A stretch of 64,000 nt of DNA from CAZWES01 sp964632395 (GCA_964632395.1 CAZWES010000002.1:5999-69998), one strand, 5' to 3'; positions 15,946-24,104 are shown, numbered from the stretch's first letter. Program-made: numbers and translations. Notes: generated from the sequence alone by a model not told the origin.

Positions 15946-17271
15946 ATGACCCGCCCCCTCTCCCTCACCCTCACACTTATCTTAATCAGCATGAGCACCA
16001 ACGCTTTTGCTGATTCTTCCAAAGTCCAATCCCTCCTCGCAAATCGTTCCGCGCGTCTTCTTGAACGACTCCAGAGGTGGGACAAAATGTGCATGCGCCG
16101 AGCAGAAAGGAGATCAGAACGGCTCGCACGACGCGAAGGCCAAACAGAGCACGTACTCCCCTCCTCCATTGCCGACCAAGCCTGCACAAGCGTTCGCGAA
16201 AAACTGGCACAGATCTCACCCTCTACAAAAAGTGAGAAACTAACAACTAAAAACCAAAAACTAGTAACTATCAAACCTCCAGAAGTAGAAACTCCTAAAA
16301 AAATGGATGACCAATTACCAAATCAACTCTTCACACCAACTTATCCACTACCTCTGATAGAAACCTCAAGCAAAATCCTGGTACTCGGGGAAAGCGACAG
16401 AATAATTGGATCCCTCAAATTAAACCCGCGCGATGAGCCCATCCAGATACGCGAAATTCAAATCACCCTGGATAGTGCAGTAGATTCGCTAACCGCTATC
16501 GAAATATTTGACGAGCTGGGGTTCGAGCTTGGAAGCGCCACAATTGACCTGACAGCATCAGCAAATGGAGATGTTTTTACAATGAGCCTGAGCCCAAAAA
16601 ATGCTTACCACATAAGCGAGGATGACGAAGTTGTAATTGCATTTCGGGCAAGATTGAAAAGTAACGACGACGGAGGCGCAAGCGGAGAATCTGTGCAAAT
16701 CTCGGATGTGGATATCACAGCAATAGGTTATTGGACAAGCAGAGAAGTTTCGGTAACTACAGAGGGGCCGGATTACAAAGAACATGTGACTGCGCTCACG
16801 ACAATTGATGATATAAAAGCAATCGGCAAAAAAACCGGAACGTTTGCACTTGGAACAGAAAAACTTATTGGATCATTCCGTTTTGCAGCAAAAGATATAT
16901 CTGATCCTGATGCAGATCCTCGTCTAACTGATATCACATTCTCCGTAAGCGCTCCATCTGAAGTTGATATCACAAATCCGATCCTACGTGACCCTATCGC
17001 AGGTACAGAAACCGCCTGCACTTTTGCAAGCTCAGAAATCACATGTTCCTCAATTCCATCAAACGTTGGATCGATTGAGGCACCGCGCGAACTTTCTGTA
17101 TATGCTGACGTTAGTTTGAGTGACACTCACCCGGACCCATTCCTGCAACTTGAAATAAATAACCCGGGAGGACCGAGCGGAGGAGGAAGTGTTACGTGGA
17201 CGGACGGGACTACATCATTTTCGTGGGTTCCGTTTGGGCAGCCTGTGACGAGGGGGACGGCGTGGGAATAA
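15946..17271 (+). CDS. Secreted protein with beta-rich domains, function unknown
   Basis: A 441-residue protein with a clear signal peptide (L-S-L-T-L-T-L-I-L-I-S-M-S-T-N-A-F-A). A basic, helical region with a C-M-R-R-A-E-R-R-S-E-R segment follows (about 25-95). From about 125 on it is beta-rich: two similar segments of roughly 150 residues (I-I-G-S-L-K-L-N-P-R-D and L-I-G-S-F-R-F-A-A-K-D) suggest duplicated Ig-like domains. It contains two cysteines in the second domain and no anchor. Residues about 96-109 (S-E-K-L-T-T-K-N-Q-K-L-V-T-I) are encoded by half of the AT-rich word repeat also seen at 2744, an in-frame insertion. It is probably exported; no enzyme motif is visible. Confidence 0.7.
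   Translation: MTRPLSLTLTLILISMSTNAFADSSKVQSLLANRSARLLERLQRWDKMCMRRAERRSERLARREGQTEHVLPSSIADQACTSVREKLAQISPSTKSEKLTTKNQKLVTIKPPEVETPKKMDDQLPNQLFTPTYPLPLIETSSKILVLGESDRIIGSLKLNPRDEPIQIREIQITLDSAVDSLTAIEIFDELGFELGSATIDLTASANGDVFTMSLSPKNAYHISEDDEVVIAFRARLKSNDDGGASGESVQISDVDITAIGYWTSREVSVTTEGPDYKEHVTALTTIDDIKAIGKKTGTFALGTEKLIGSFRFAAKDISDPDADPRLTDITFSVSAPSEVDITNPILRDPIAGTETACTFASSEITCSSIPSNVGSIEAPRELSVYADVSLSDTHPDPFLQLEINNPGGPSGGGSVTWTDGTTSFSWVPFGQPVTRGTAWE
16230..16271. repeat. In-frame fragment of an AT-rich word repeat
   Basis: The words aactaacaactaaaaac and aaaaactagtaacta match the right arm of the repeat at 2744-2857. The fragment lies inside the secreted-protein gene and keeps the frame. 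Confidence 0.6.
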
Positions 17272-17316
17272 GGCTTTCTCGACCCTCAATGACGAGAAAT
17301 ATCCCCTCAATAATGG

Positions 17317-17322
17317 TATAAT
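17317..17322 (+). promoter_or_regulatory. -10 TATAAT of the AbiE-like operon
   Basis: TATAAT ends 7 nt before the ATG at 17330, again a leaderless geometry. No clear -35 is seen. Confidence 0.55.
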
Positions 17323-17329
17323 ATAGACA

Positions 17330-17629
17330 ATGCCACTTCCCGAAACATTGCGACCATACTTCTGGAATTGCAGGTTCCAAGATCTTGATACGAGTAAACA
17401 TAGGAAAGCAATAATCGAGCAGATTATGGAATACGGCAACCTGGATGCCTGGCGCTGGATGCTGCGTACTTACAAAGAAAAGGATATGATTGAAACATTG
17501 AAGCTTACAAGAATGCTTTCACCGCATAGCCGCAGCTTCTGGTCTCTTTTCTTTCACGTTGATCTACCTGATGATTTTTCATCCCGAAACTCTACCTGGC
17601 AACACCGCTACGATACTAAAAAAGCTTAG
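17330..17629 (+). CDS. Putative AbiEi-like/DUF6922 antitoxin partner
   Basis: A 99-residue protein. Its start L-P-E-T-L-R-P-Y-F-W-N and the following D-T-S-K-H-R-K-A-I-I-E-Q-I-M-E-Y-G-N-L-D-A-W-R-W-M resemble the short DUF6922-type proteins that sit before AbiEii nucleotidyltransferases. It probably counteracts the toxin encoded next; its 3' end overlaps that gene by about 60 nt in another frame. The call rests on local similarity from memory and on gene order. Confidence 0.65.
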   Translation: MPLPETLRPYFWNCRFQDLDTSKHRKAIIEQIMEYGNLDAWRWMLRTYKEKDMIETLKLTRMLSPHSRSFWSLFFHVDLPDDFSSRNSTWQHRYDTKKA

Positions 17630-18218
17630 CAAGAATGGCTTGCCCAGTGATACATTCCTTGCAGGAGGAACGGCAATTGCTCTCCAGATAGGACACCGAA
17701 TTTCCCACGATCTGGATTTCTTTACTCCTGAAGCATTTGAAGAAGAACGCCTTGCAGAAAAATTGGAGGAGGATGGTATGCGCACACAAAGTTTAAACTG
17801 GAGAACTGTAATCGGTTACTTCGGAGACGTGCAGTTCAGCTGTTTTTACTACAAATATCCACTGCTTTTTGAAACTCTACAATACGAAGGTGTGCCAATT
17901 ATAGATCTGAGGGATGGCGCAGCAATGAAGCTGGAGGCAATCGCCGGACGCGCAACAAAGCGCGATTATATCGATCTTTATGCCATACTCCGCCATCTTA
18001 AGATGCAACTCCCGGAACTTTTGGATCTGCATATGAAAAAATATCTCCCCAAAAGGGACACTGTCACAGAAGCTATCAGAAGCCTCACTTACTTCAAAGA
18101 TGTAGAAGAAAGAGACGAACATGAACGGCCCCTGGAAATGTTGGAAGATATTTCATGGGAAGATGTAAAATCGTTCCTTGTGAAAGAAGTAGATGAAAGC
18201 AGGAAATACTTGCAGTAA
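17571..18218 (+). CDS. AbiEii-family nucleotidyltransferase toxin
   Basis: A 215-residue protein (start M-I-F-H-P-E-T-L at 17571; an upstream ATG at 17559 is possible). It shows the AbiEii/MenA nucleotidyltransferase signature: L-A-G-G-T-A-I-A-L-Q-I-G-H-R-I-S-H-D-L-D-F-F, where the G-G and D-x-D bind nucleotide and metal, then P-I-I-D-L-R-D-G-A-A-M-K-L-E-A-I and R-A-T-K-R-D-Y-I-D-L-Y-A-I. Relatives transfer nucleotides to tRNA or related targets and act in phage abortive infection. It overlaps the preceding small gene, as in type IV toxin-antitoxin operons. Confidence 0.85.
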   Translation: MIFHPETLPGNTATILKKLSKNGLPSDTFLAGGTAIALQIGHRISHDLDFFTPEAFEEERLAEKLEEDGMRTQSLNWRTVIGYFGDVQFSCFYYKYPLLFETLQYEGVPIIDLRDGAAMKLEAIAGRATKRDYIDLYAILRHLKMQLPELLDLHMKKYLPKRDTVTEAIRSLTYFKDVEERDEHERPLEMLEDISWEDVKSFLVKEVDESRKYLQ

Positions 18219-18231
18219 CTTGAGCCGAATG

Positions 18232-18522
18232 TCACCCATAAATCAACACTCCAACCACAACCGAAACCTGCATAAGAAAGTTTAGCGACGCGTTAAACTG
18301 AACCACACGATCTCTGTGAACAAATCCGTAAATGATGAGCGGGATAGTAAAGAAGGCATACATACACCACGATGCGAGCGAAACTCCTGCAGATTGTTCC
18401 ACATAAACTTTAAGAACCTGTGGAATGCTTGTAAACGGAGCAATAATCGCAAACACAAGAACCACTTTGTCGAATGTGCTCCTTCCATTCTCCACACGAA
18501 GATGGTGGTATGTATTGGCCAT
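18232..18522 (-). CDS. SemiSWEET / PQ-loop family membrane protein
   Basis: A protein of about 96 residues starting M-A-N-T-Y-H-H (a GTG at 18561 would add 13 residues but would overlap the divergent protease gene). Three membrane segments are visible: V-L-V-F-A-I-I-A-P-F-T-S-I-P-Q-V, then W-C-M-Y-A-F-F-T-I-P-L-I-I-Y-G-F, then L-N-F-L-M-Q-V-S-V-V-V-G-V-L-I. The P-Q in the first is the PQ-loop mark. SemiSWEETs dimerise to pass sugars across the membrane. Its start codon lies only 10 bp from that of the divergent M16 gene. Confidence 0.75.
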   Translation of the reverse strand: MANTYHHLRVENGRSTFDKVVLVFAIIAPFTSIPQVLKVYVEQSAGVSLASWCMYAFFTIPLIIYGFVHRDRVVQFNASLNFLMQVSVVVGVLIYG

Positions 18523-18532
18523 AAATCCCTGT

Positions 18533-19819
18533 ATGATACCACAAATCGTGTTTTCGATCACCCCGCTTAAGAATGGCCTACCGATCCTGACTGCTCCAGT
18601 TCCAGGAACTGAATCTGTGACCGTTCACGCTTTCGTTGGCGCAGGCTCAAGATATGAGGAAGGTGAGGAACGCGGGATATCTCACTTCCTGGAACACATG
18701 TTCTTCAAAGGTGGAAAGAAATATAAGAGTGCTGCAGAGGTTAGCATGGCAATTGATGCATTCGGCGGATCGTTTAATGCTTTCACAGGGAAGGAATATG
18801 CCGGGTATTACGTAAAGATTGCATCAGAGCACATAGAAACTGCGTGTGATGTTTTGGGCGACATGCTTTTGAATGCAACGCTCCCACAGGAAGAAGCAGA
18901 AAGAGAACGCGGGGTCATCATCGAAGAATTACGGATGTACCAGGATACGCCGATGTACCAGGCAGGGTGGGACTTCGAAAAACTTGTATACGGCGATCAA
19001 CCTTTGGGGTGGGATACCATCGGAACTGAAGAAGTGATTCTTAAAACAGGACATGATGAACTTAAAGCGCACAAAAATCTTTTGTACTCACCGGATAACA
19101 TGGTTCTGGTTTTTGCGGGGAAGATTGATGAATCGCGCGCAATTGAACTCGGAGAAAAATTCTTTGGAGGACTTGGTGGAAATAAAGGACGAGAATTTTC
19201 TCCGATTGATGGTCGTGGAACAGATCAAGTTCTTTTGACGAATAAGAAAACGGAGCAATCGCATCTTGTTATGGGAGTCGAAAGCGTGAGCGCACTTGAT
19301 AAAGACCACTTTGCACAGGGTATCCTCTCCGTGATTCTTGGAGGAAACATGAGCTCGCGAATGTTTCTGAGAATCCGTGAAGCTCGTGGACTCTGCTACT
19401 ACATAAACACTTCAACTGATGATTACCTCGATGCCGGCGCACTCTCCGTTCGCGCTGGCGTGGATCAATCAAGGCTTGATGAGGCAATCACGGCTATAAA
19501 AGATGAGCTCATGCTTGCGGCTAAAGATGATGTCACAGAGGAAGAAATCTCCCGTGCAAAGGATTTTCTTAAAGGCAAAATCACACTTTCGCTCGAGGAT
19601 AGCGAAGAGCGCGCCCACTTCTACGGCCGCCAGCAGCTACTGTACTCCGAAACTGAGCGTGGAGTGCTGGATATTCCGGATTTGGTTAAAAAAATAGAAG
19701 CTGTGGATAAGCTCCAAGTTGATGCACTGGCAAAACGCATATTTGTGCCGGAGAGGCTTAGATTGGTTGTGATTGGAGATAGGAAGAAAAAAGAGGAGCT
19801 GGGTGCGTTGCTTGGGTAA
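18533..19819 (+). CDS. M16-family zinc metallopeptidase
   Basis: A 428-residue protein from M-I-P-Q-I-V-F-S-I-T-P-L-K-N-G-L, the usual M16 opening; upstream codons overlap the divergent gene and do not match. The inverted zinc motif H-F-L-E-H (about residue 52) with the downstream E (E-E-L-R-M-Y-Q-D) gives the HxxEH...E site. The C-terminal half holds the second M16 domain (R-E-A-R-G-L-C-Y-Y-I) with the substrate-binding R/Y pair. Bacterial members degrade peptides or process precursors. Length and domain order are normal for a two-domain subunit. Confidence 0.93.
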   Translation: MIPQIVFSITPLKNGLPILTAPVPGTESVTVHAFVGAGSRYEEGEERGISHFLEHMFFKGGKKYKSAAEVSMAIDAFGGSFNAFTGKEYAGYYVKIASEHIETACDVLGDMLLNATLPQEEAERERGVIIEELRMYQDTPMYQAGWDFEKLVYGDQPLGWDTIGTEEVILKTGHDELKAHKNLLYSPDNMVLVFAGKIDESRAIELGEKFFGGLGGNKGREFSPIDGRGTDQVLLTNKKTEQSHLVMGVESVSALDKDHFAQGILSVILGGNMSSRMFLRIREARGLCYYINTSTDDYLDAGALSVRAGVDQSRLDEAITAIKDELMLAAKDDVTEEEISRAKDFLKGKITLSLEDSEERAHFYGRQQLLYSETERGVLDIPDLVKKIEAVDKLQVDALAKRIFVPERLRLVVIGDRKKKEELGALLG

Positions 19820-19883
19820 AACTCTCATCCTTTTGCTTTACAAGCTAGCTGTGCGTGATATTTTGGCGCATCCCTTTTTTGCC

Positions 19884-20051
19884 ATGCCACACGAAATCCC
19901 GGAATCCCCAGAACCAGATCCAGACCTCGAACCTGAGGAGACCATCGAAACTGTTGAAGATCTTTTGTTGTTTGTAGTAGAAGCATTAGCACACACTGCA
20001 GGAAACCCTCTGAATGATGATGATCCTGACGAATACGACATAGAAGAATAA
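19884..20051 (+). CDS. Small acidic hypothetical protein
   Basis: A 55-residue protein starting M-P-H-E-I-P-E-S-P-E-P-D-P. It is strongly acidic and Pro-rich at the start, with one hydrophobic helix (V-E-D-L-L-L-F-V-V-E-A-L-A-H) and an acidic tail. I know no family for it. It begins 65 bp after the M16 gene and may be co-transcribed. A chance open frame cannot be ruled out. Confidence 0.4.
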   Translation: MPHEIPESPEPDPDLEPEETIETVEDLLLFVVEALAHTAGNPLNDDDPDEYDIEE

Positions 20052-20097
20052 TCCCACATTCCACTCGCACAAAACCAAAAAAGGTGATAGAACATAC

Positions 20098-20260
20098 CTG
20101 ACTGAGCATGGAAGCTCTTTGTTCAGGTTAAGACGGCAGCCAGGCGTGAGGAGAATGGATACGCGTCTGGCAGGAGCGCCCTCGCAATAGCTCCAACGCC
20201 GTTGTGCACCTCGGGGTGGTGGCTCTTGGAATTCTGTCCACCACCTCGAGGATATTTTTT
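20098..20260 (+). ncRNA. Candidate structured RNA upstream of ndk
   Basis: This non-coding stretch folds in steps: CCTGA/TTCAGG with inner GAGC/GCTC (20098-20128); an outer ACGGC/GCCGT enclosing GCCAG-GCGT/ACGC-CTGGC and GGAGC/GCTCC (about 20132-20202); and a strong terminator (20209-20260). It looks like a stand-alone RNA or the leader of an upstream transcript. I compared it by eye with SRP, tmRNA, RNase P, 6S and common riboswitch cores and found no match. Confidence 0.5.
20209..20260 (+). terminator. Strong intrinsic terminator
   Basis: A 14-bp stem (CCTCGGGGTGGTGG with CCACCACCTCGAGG, one G-T pair) and a 15-nt loop, followed by ATATTTTTT. It ends the transcript before ndk and separates ndk from the M16 region. 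Confidence 0.85.
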
Positions 20261-20296
20261 CTGTTCATAAACCGATAAATCCGTTATCTTTACCCC

Positions 20297-20725
20297 ATGC
20301 AAAAAACCCTCATCATCTTCAAACCCGATTCAATCCAAAAACAATGCGTTGGCAAAGTGCTGCAACGGTTCGAGGAAGCAGGATTCTGTATCATTGCCTG
20401 CAAAATGATGCAACTTACGGATGAACTCCTGCGCGAGCACTATGCACATATTGCAGATAAGCCGTTCTATCCGGAAGTTGAAAAATTTATGAAGCAAACT
20501 CCCGTGATTGCAATGGTGCTGGAGGGAGAAAACATAATTGATGGAATGCGCGAGATGCTTGGGGTTACAGATTGCACGGAAGCTGCTCCCGGAACAATCC
20601 GTGCAGAATTTGGCAGCAAAGACGAAAAAACCTGCAAGATGATGAATATTGTGCACGCGAGTGACAGCCTGGAGGCTGCAGAGGCGGAGATTAAGCGATT
20701 TTTTGAGGTTGAGGAGCTATTTTGA
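20297..20725 (+). CDS. ndk: Nucleoside diphosphate kinase
   Basis: A 142-residue protein of the NDK family, which moves the gamma-phosphate between nucleoside triphosphates and diphosphates through a phospho-histidine. The nucleotide-binding K at I-I-F-K-P-D, the R-A-E-F segment and the active-site N-I-V-H-A-S-D-S are all present. Length is typical. The TATCTT hexamer 6 nt before the ATG may be its -10 box. The unusual insertion of lysines around K-D-E-K-T-C-K precedes the His motif but leaves it intact. Confidence 0.95.
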   Translation: MQKTLIIFKPDSIQKQCVGKVLQRFEEAGFCIIACKMMQLTDELLREHYAHIADKPFYPEVEKFMKQTPVIAMVLEGENIIDGMREMLGVTDCTEAAPGTIRAEFGSKDEKTCKMMNIVHASDSLEAAEAEIKRFFEVEELF

Positions 20726-20733
20726 TAAAATGT

Positions 20734-20762
20734 TTGACAACTGTCTGACATTTGAGTATATT
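20734..20762 (+). promoter_or_regulatory. Consensus promoter of the VapBC-like operon, leaderless
   Basis: TTGACA, 17 nt, TATATT, then six bases and the ATG at 20769. This is a near-perfect housekeeping promoter, and transcription would start on the A of the start codon. Confidence 0.8.
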
Positions 20763-20768
20763 GGAACC

Positions 20769-21062
20769 ATGCTGAATGAGAGAATCATTACCACGCGCGA
20801 ATTTCTCCGAAACTTCAAAAAGTTTAGAGATATGCTGACGAGCGGAAACGCAAAGCAGATTTCTGTGAGTGCCGGAGGAGAAGTGTTGGAAGTAAAATTG
20901 CGCAGCCATCCCGCGCTTACGGGAGCAGAACTTGCACGGCGTGTTCAGTCACTCAAAAACCCAATTCGAATAGAGCGACCAGATATATTCTCGGGGTTTA
21001 TGGAGCGAATTGAAAAAAGAAAAAAGGAAGCGAGAAGAAAAAATTCCAAAAGGCAAAAATGA
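20769..21062 (+). CDS. Antitoxin of a VapBC-like pair
   Basis: A 97-residue protein starting M-L-N-E-R-I-I-T-T-R-E-F-L-R-N-F-K-K, a pattern of Phd/YefM-like antitoxins, with an S-A-G-G-E-V-L-E-V strand and a very basic tail (R-K-K-E-A-R-R-K-N-S-K-R-Q-K). It overlaps the toxin start as ATGA. The perfect promoter just upstream probably carries the operator for autorepression. Confidence 0.8.
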   Translation: MLNERIITTREFLRNFKKFRDMLTSGNAKQISVSAGGEVLEVKLRSHPALTGAELARRVQSLKNPIRIERPDIFSGFMERIEKRKKEARRKNSKRQK

Positions 21063-21439
21063 TCGATGTAATTTTAGATACGAACATCGTCATATATATC
21101 CTTCATGGAAAGGGGAAATATGTTAACGCAGTGCAACAATTTGGCACGCTTGGCATTAGCGTAATCTCTGCGATAGAGCTGTTCACCGGTGCATATGATC
21201 GCAAGGAATATGCAATGCTCACAAGAGTTCTGCTTGGAATTCAGGTTGTACCTCTGCAGGTGGATATTGGCATTTCCGTTGCGGAAAGCCTGCGTGAGAG
21301 ACGACAAAAAAGTATCAGAAGTTCAGCTTTTGCCGATACTGCCATTGCCCACACATCACTATCGCTTGGTGTTCCGCTCGTTACGAACAACCCAAAAGGT
21401 TTCAAAACTTTCCCAGATCTGAAGATCATAACTCCGTGA
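21059..21439 (+). CDS. PIN-domain toxin, VapC family
   Basis: A 126-residue PIN nuclease. The acidic residues of the active site are visible: D in I-L-D-T-N-I, E in I-S-A-I-E-L-F and D in F-A-D-T-A-I-A; then L-V-T-N-N-P-K-G-F near the end. VapC toxins cut tRNA or rRNA. The start overlaps the antitoxin stop by 4 bp. All key residues are kept, so the toxin should be active. Confidence 0.92.
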   Translation: MIDVILDTNIVIYILHGKGKYVNAVQQFGTLGISVISAIELFTGAYDRKEYAMLTRVLLGIQVVPLQVDIGISVAESLRERRQKSIRSSAFADTAIAHTSLSLGVPLVTNNPKGFKTFPDLKIITP

Positions 21440-21515
21440 TCGACACGCATGTTGATAATCGCCCGGAGGCTGCAGAAAAAGAGGTGGCGAGGTTTTTTAG
21501 GGATGAGAAAGTTTT

Positions 21516-21890
21516 TTAGGTATCACTTGCCTCTTCCAGCATCACAACCTCTTCCTCTTCTTTTTCGCAAGACGTTTCAAAAAACTGTAGACGAAGGCAC
21601 GCTGCAGAAGCTAACCAAATTTCATCTCCGTTCTCAAGCTTCATCTCTGATCTACATTCATCTTCGTTCAAAATTGTGCCGTTCGTGCTCTCCAGATCCC
21701 GAATATAATAAGCATCTTTTCCTTTACGAATAAGACAGTGTAATCTGCTTACCCTTCTGGATAGAGAAACTACATCTACTGTTGCTCCATCACGGCCTAT
21801 TATGTTTGTTTCCCCTAACTCAATACCGTTTTGGCTCACATTGCTCGCAAATATTGGAGCACCACAATAATCAACCTTAAGAAAAGCCAT
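21516..21890 (-). CDS. FHA-domain protein
   Basis: A 124-residue protein that is mostly one forkhead-associated domain, which binds phosphothreonine peptides. The signature residues are present: I-I-G-R-D, S-R-L-H, and E-S-T-N-G-T. The tail is very acidic (E-K-E-E-E-E-V-V-M-L-E-E). No kinase gene is in the window, so its partner is unknown. It lies 56 bp upstream of the aquaporin gene on the same strand and may be co-transcribed with it. Confidence 0.9.
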   Translation of the reverse strand: MAFLKVDYCGAPIFASNVSQNGIELGETNIIGRDGATVDVVSLSRRVSRLHCLIRKGKDAYYIRDLESTNGTILNEDECRSEMKLENGDEIWLASAACLRLQFFETSCEKEEEEVVMLEEASDT

Positions 21891-21946
21891 GGAGGAGCAT
21901 GGTAACTTTTCAGATAAAAAGAATCCAGAAAGATGTAGAGTATTAT

Positions 21947-22585
21947 TTATTTGCCTTTCCTAAGCCACTTGATGGCAATCCCTGCAATTCCAGCCCCAAC
22001 AAACGGGCCCATTACATAAACCCAAATCTGCTTAGCCGCCATCGGATTTGCAGCGATCACAACCGGGGCAACGGATCTTGCAGGGTTCACTCCGGCACCG
22101 GTTAGCGGGAGAGCAATGTAGTGAATTACAAAATACAAAGCAGCGATTATGATTGCGCGGAGGAATGCGGACCGGATACGTTCGGCTGCAAGAACGTATG
22201 TGATGACGAGAATGAATGTGCAAATTGCCTCGATGATGAATGCAGTCGAAGTTGAAGCTTGGAAAACTGTTTCTCCAATTGATCCTTCTTTTACAATCAT
22301 AAAAACTGCACCGCTTGCAACAATTGCCCCGATGAACTGTGCAATCAGGTATGCAGGGATATCGTGAGTTGAAAGTCTGCCGCTGATCCACGCACCAACG
22401 GAAACTGCAGGATTAACATGTGCACCGGAGATGCGGCTGAAGATCAGATAAATCAAAAAGAGAGCGACGGCGAAGTTCACGGAGATTAGGAGAGTGTTTC
22501 CAGAAAATTGCGTGATTGAGTATGTCCCGAGGAAGACGAGGAGGAAAGTGCCGAGGGTTTCGGTTAAGTACTTCTTCATTGGCAT
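21947..22585 (-). CDS. MIP-family channel (aquaporin / glycerol facilitator)
   Basis: A 212-residue membrane protein starting M-P-M-K-K-Y-L-T-E-T-L-G-T-F. Six membrane segments and two half-helices with both pore motifs (N-P-A-V-S and N-P-A-R-S) are present. The A-x-x-x-x-x-N-P-A-R-S context and the compact length resemble water-selective AqpZ. The selectivity filter cannot be settled by eye. No Shine-Dalgarno sequence precedes either start (22585 or 22579). A nested repeat lies directly upstream. Confidence 0.93.
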   Translation of the reverse strand: MPMKKYLTETLGTFLLVFLGTYSITQFSGNTLLISVNFAVALFLIYLIFSRISGAHVNPAVSVGAWISGRLSTHDIPAYLIAQFIGAIVASGAVFMIVKEGSIGETVFQASTSTAFIIEAICTFILVITYVLAAERIRSAFLRAIIIAALYFVIHYIALPLTGAGVNPARSVAPVVIAANPMAAKQIWVYVMGPFVGAGIAGIAIKWLRKGK

Positions 22586-22596
22586 TAGTGTAGTTG

Positions 22597-22790
22597 TAAC
22601 AAGCACCAAATTCCAAACTCCACCTCGCTCCGCCGTAGCGGTATCGCCAGCTCACGGCAATAATGCCAGCAACACGCTGGCGATCCGGCTACGCGAAGGC
22701 GAGAAAGAATCTCAAATTCCAAATTTCAAACAGTCTTTGGAATTTGAGATTTGGAATTCTTTTGGAATTTGGTGCTTGGGATTTGACACC
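22597..22790. repeat. Nested palindromic element, copy 2
   Basis: Outer arms of caccaaattccaaa and tttggaatttggtgc words (22602-22620 and 22705-22782) enclose a GC-rich hairpin (22621-22704) that runs from CCTCGCTCCGCCGTAGCGG to CCGGCTACGCGAAGGCGAG. It lies between the aquaporin start and the CtpA stop. Confidence 0.85.
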
Positions 22791-22792
22791 CA

Positions 22793-24034
22793 TCAGTCTC
22801 CATCTAAAACATACTCAATTGCACGCTTCTTCTGAGCATCCCTGCCCTCCACAAACTCCTCCATCTCCATCTCAACTTCCAGATCCGGGACGACCCCTTC
22901 CTCACTCAGATCTTTTCCGCTTGGCGTATGCCACTTTGCAACCGTGACGCGTAGGCTGGAGCCCTCCGGAAGATCAACCACCTCCTGAACAGTCCCCTTC
23001 CCAAAACTCTTCTTGCCGATTATCGTTGCACGTCCATGATCCTGCAGCGAACCGGCAACAATTTCCGAGGCGCTTGCAGAACCCTCATTTATCAAAATCG
23101 CCATCGGGAGATCTGGAATTATGGGGTCACCGAATGCGTAATGCGACTCCACTTCTTCTCCACGCCGATGGACACTTACAATTTTCCCATCAGTCAAAAA
23201 TATTGATGCAATGTCGATTGCTCCATCAAGGTACCCTCCACCATTAAAACGAAGATCCAGCACAACTCCTGCAATTTCCTCATCCGCAAGCGCTTTGGCC
23301 GAAGCTCGCGCCTCACTCACAGTGTTTTCTCCAAACTGATTTATCTCTATGTAACCGACTGAACCCGTTCCAGTTTCGATGACTTCATATTCCACGCTTG
23401 GCACTTTTATCTCATCACGTGTAATTGTGATATCCAGTTTGTCGGAAATTTTGGGCCGGAAAACCGTGAGTGTAACATCTGTTCCTTTGGGGCCACGAAT
23501 GAGATGCACGGCCTCCTGCAGACTAACTCCAGACATATCTTTCCCATCAACATTTGTGATGACATCCTGCGGTATTAATCCCGCAGCGGAAGCCGGTGAC
23601 CCTTTTAGAGGTGCAACCACAACAATCCTCCCATCGCGCATTGTGAGCTCAGCGCCGATTCCTTCAAGTTCCCCGCGCAAAACCTCCTGAAAGTCATTCG
23701 ATTCCTTGGGTGTCATAAATGCGGAATATGGATCCCCGACGCCGCGTACAAGCCCCTGCACTGCACCAAACCTGAGCTTATCAACCTGCAACGAATCCGG
23801 ATCCACATAATGGCGATCTATCAACCTCCACACGGTCCAAAGTAGCTCCATATCAACTTCCTTCTCGGGATCTTCGATGTATGTGGCACCAGAGCCTGTT
23901 AGCGCAAATCGTTCGACGAATTCCGAGTACTGCATCTGCGAGCGCTGCCTTTCCATCTGTACACCAATCTGCCAGCCGAGAGCAGTGGCGACGGAGAGGA
24001 GGAAGAGACCGAGGAGAAAGTTTCTGCGACGCAT
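22793..24034 (-). CDS. ctpA: C-terminal processing peptidase, S41 family
   Basis: A 413-residue protein starting M-R-R-R-N-F-L-L-G-L-F with a signal anchor. A PDZ domain lies at about 100-180 (G-S-P-A-S-A-A-G-L-I-P-Q-D-V-I). The protease domain has the catalytic Ser in G-S-A-S-A-S-E and the Lys in G-K-K-S-F-G-K-G-T-V-Q. Such proteases trim exported proteins from the C-terminus. The family often runs with peptidoglycan enzymes; here it stands alone between a repeat and a terminator. Confidence 0.94.
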   Translation of the reverse strand: MRRRNFLLGLFLLSVATALGWQIGVQMERQRSQMQYSEFVERFALTGSGATYIEDPEKEVDMELLWTVWRLIDRHYVDPDSLQVDKLRFGAVQGLVRGVGDPYSAFMTPKESNDFQEVLRGELEGIGAELTMRDGRIVVVAPLKGSPASAAGLIPQDVITNVDGKDMSGVSLQEAVHLIRGPKGTDVTLTVFRPKISDKLDITITRDEIKVPSVEYEVIETGTGSVGYIEINQFGENTVSEARASAKALADEEIAGVVLDLRFNGGGYLDGAIDIASIFLTDGKIVSVHRRGEEVESHYAFGDPIIPDLPMAILINEGSASASEIVAGSLQDHGRATIIGKKSFGKGTVQEVVDLPEGSSLRVTVAKWHTPSGKDLSEEGVVPDLEVEMEMEEFVEGRDAQKKRAIEYVLDGD

Positions 24035-24070
24035 ATTGTTGATATTGAACACGAGAATGCACTCAGAAGC

Positions 24071-24104
24071 AAAAAATGTCGACCTGCCTAACGGCAGGCC
24101 GACA
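24071..24104 (-). terminator. Intrinsic terminator between the membrane-protein gene and ctpA
   Basis: Read on the minus strand: a stem GTCG-CCTGCC with loop GTTA and GGCAGG-CGAC, then ATTTTTT. It ends the transcript of the gene at 24124-24483. Confidence 0.8.

Noticed and set aside
20098..20260. SRP RNA, tmRNA, 6S or RNase P RNA
   Set aside because: The conserved cores of these RNAs are not present.
22597..22790. Terminator between aquaporin and ctpA genes
   Set aside because: The hairpin has no T-run on either strand and is a copy of a dispersed element.
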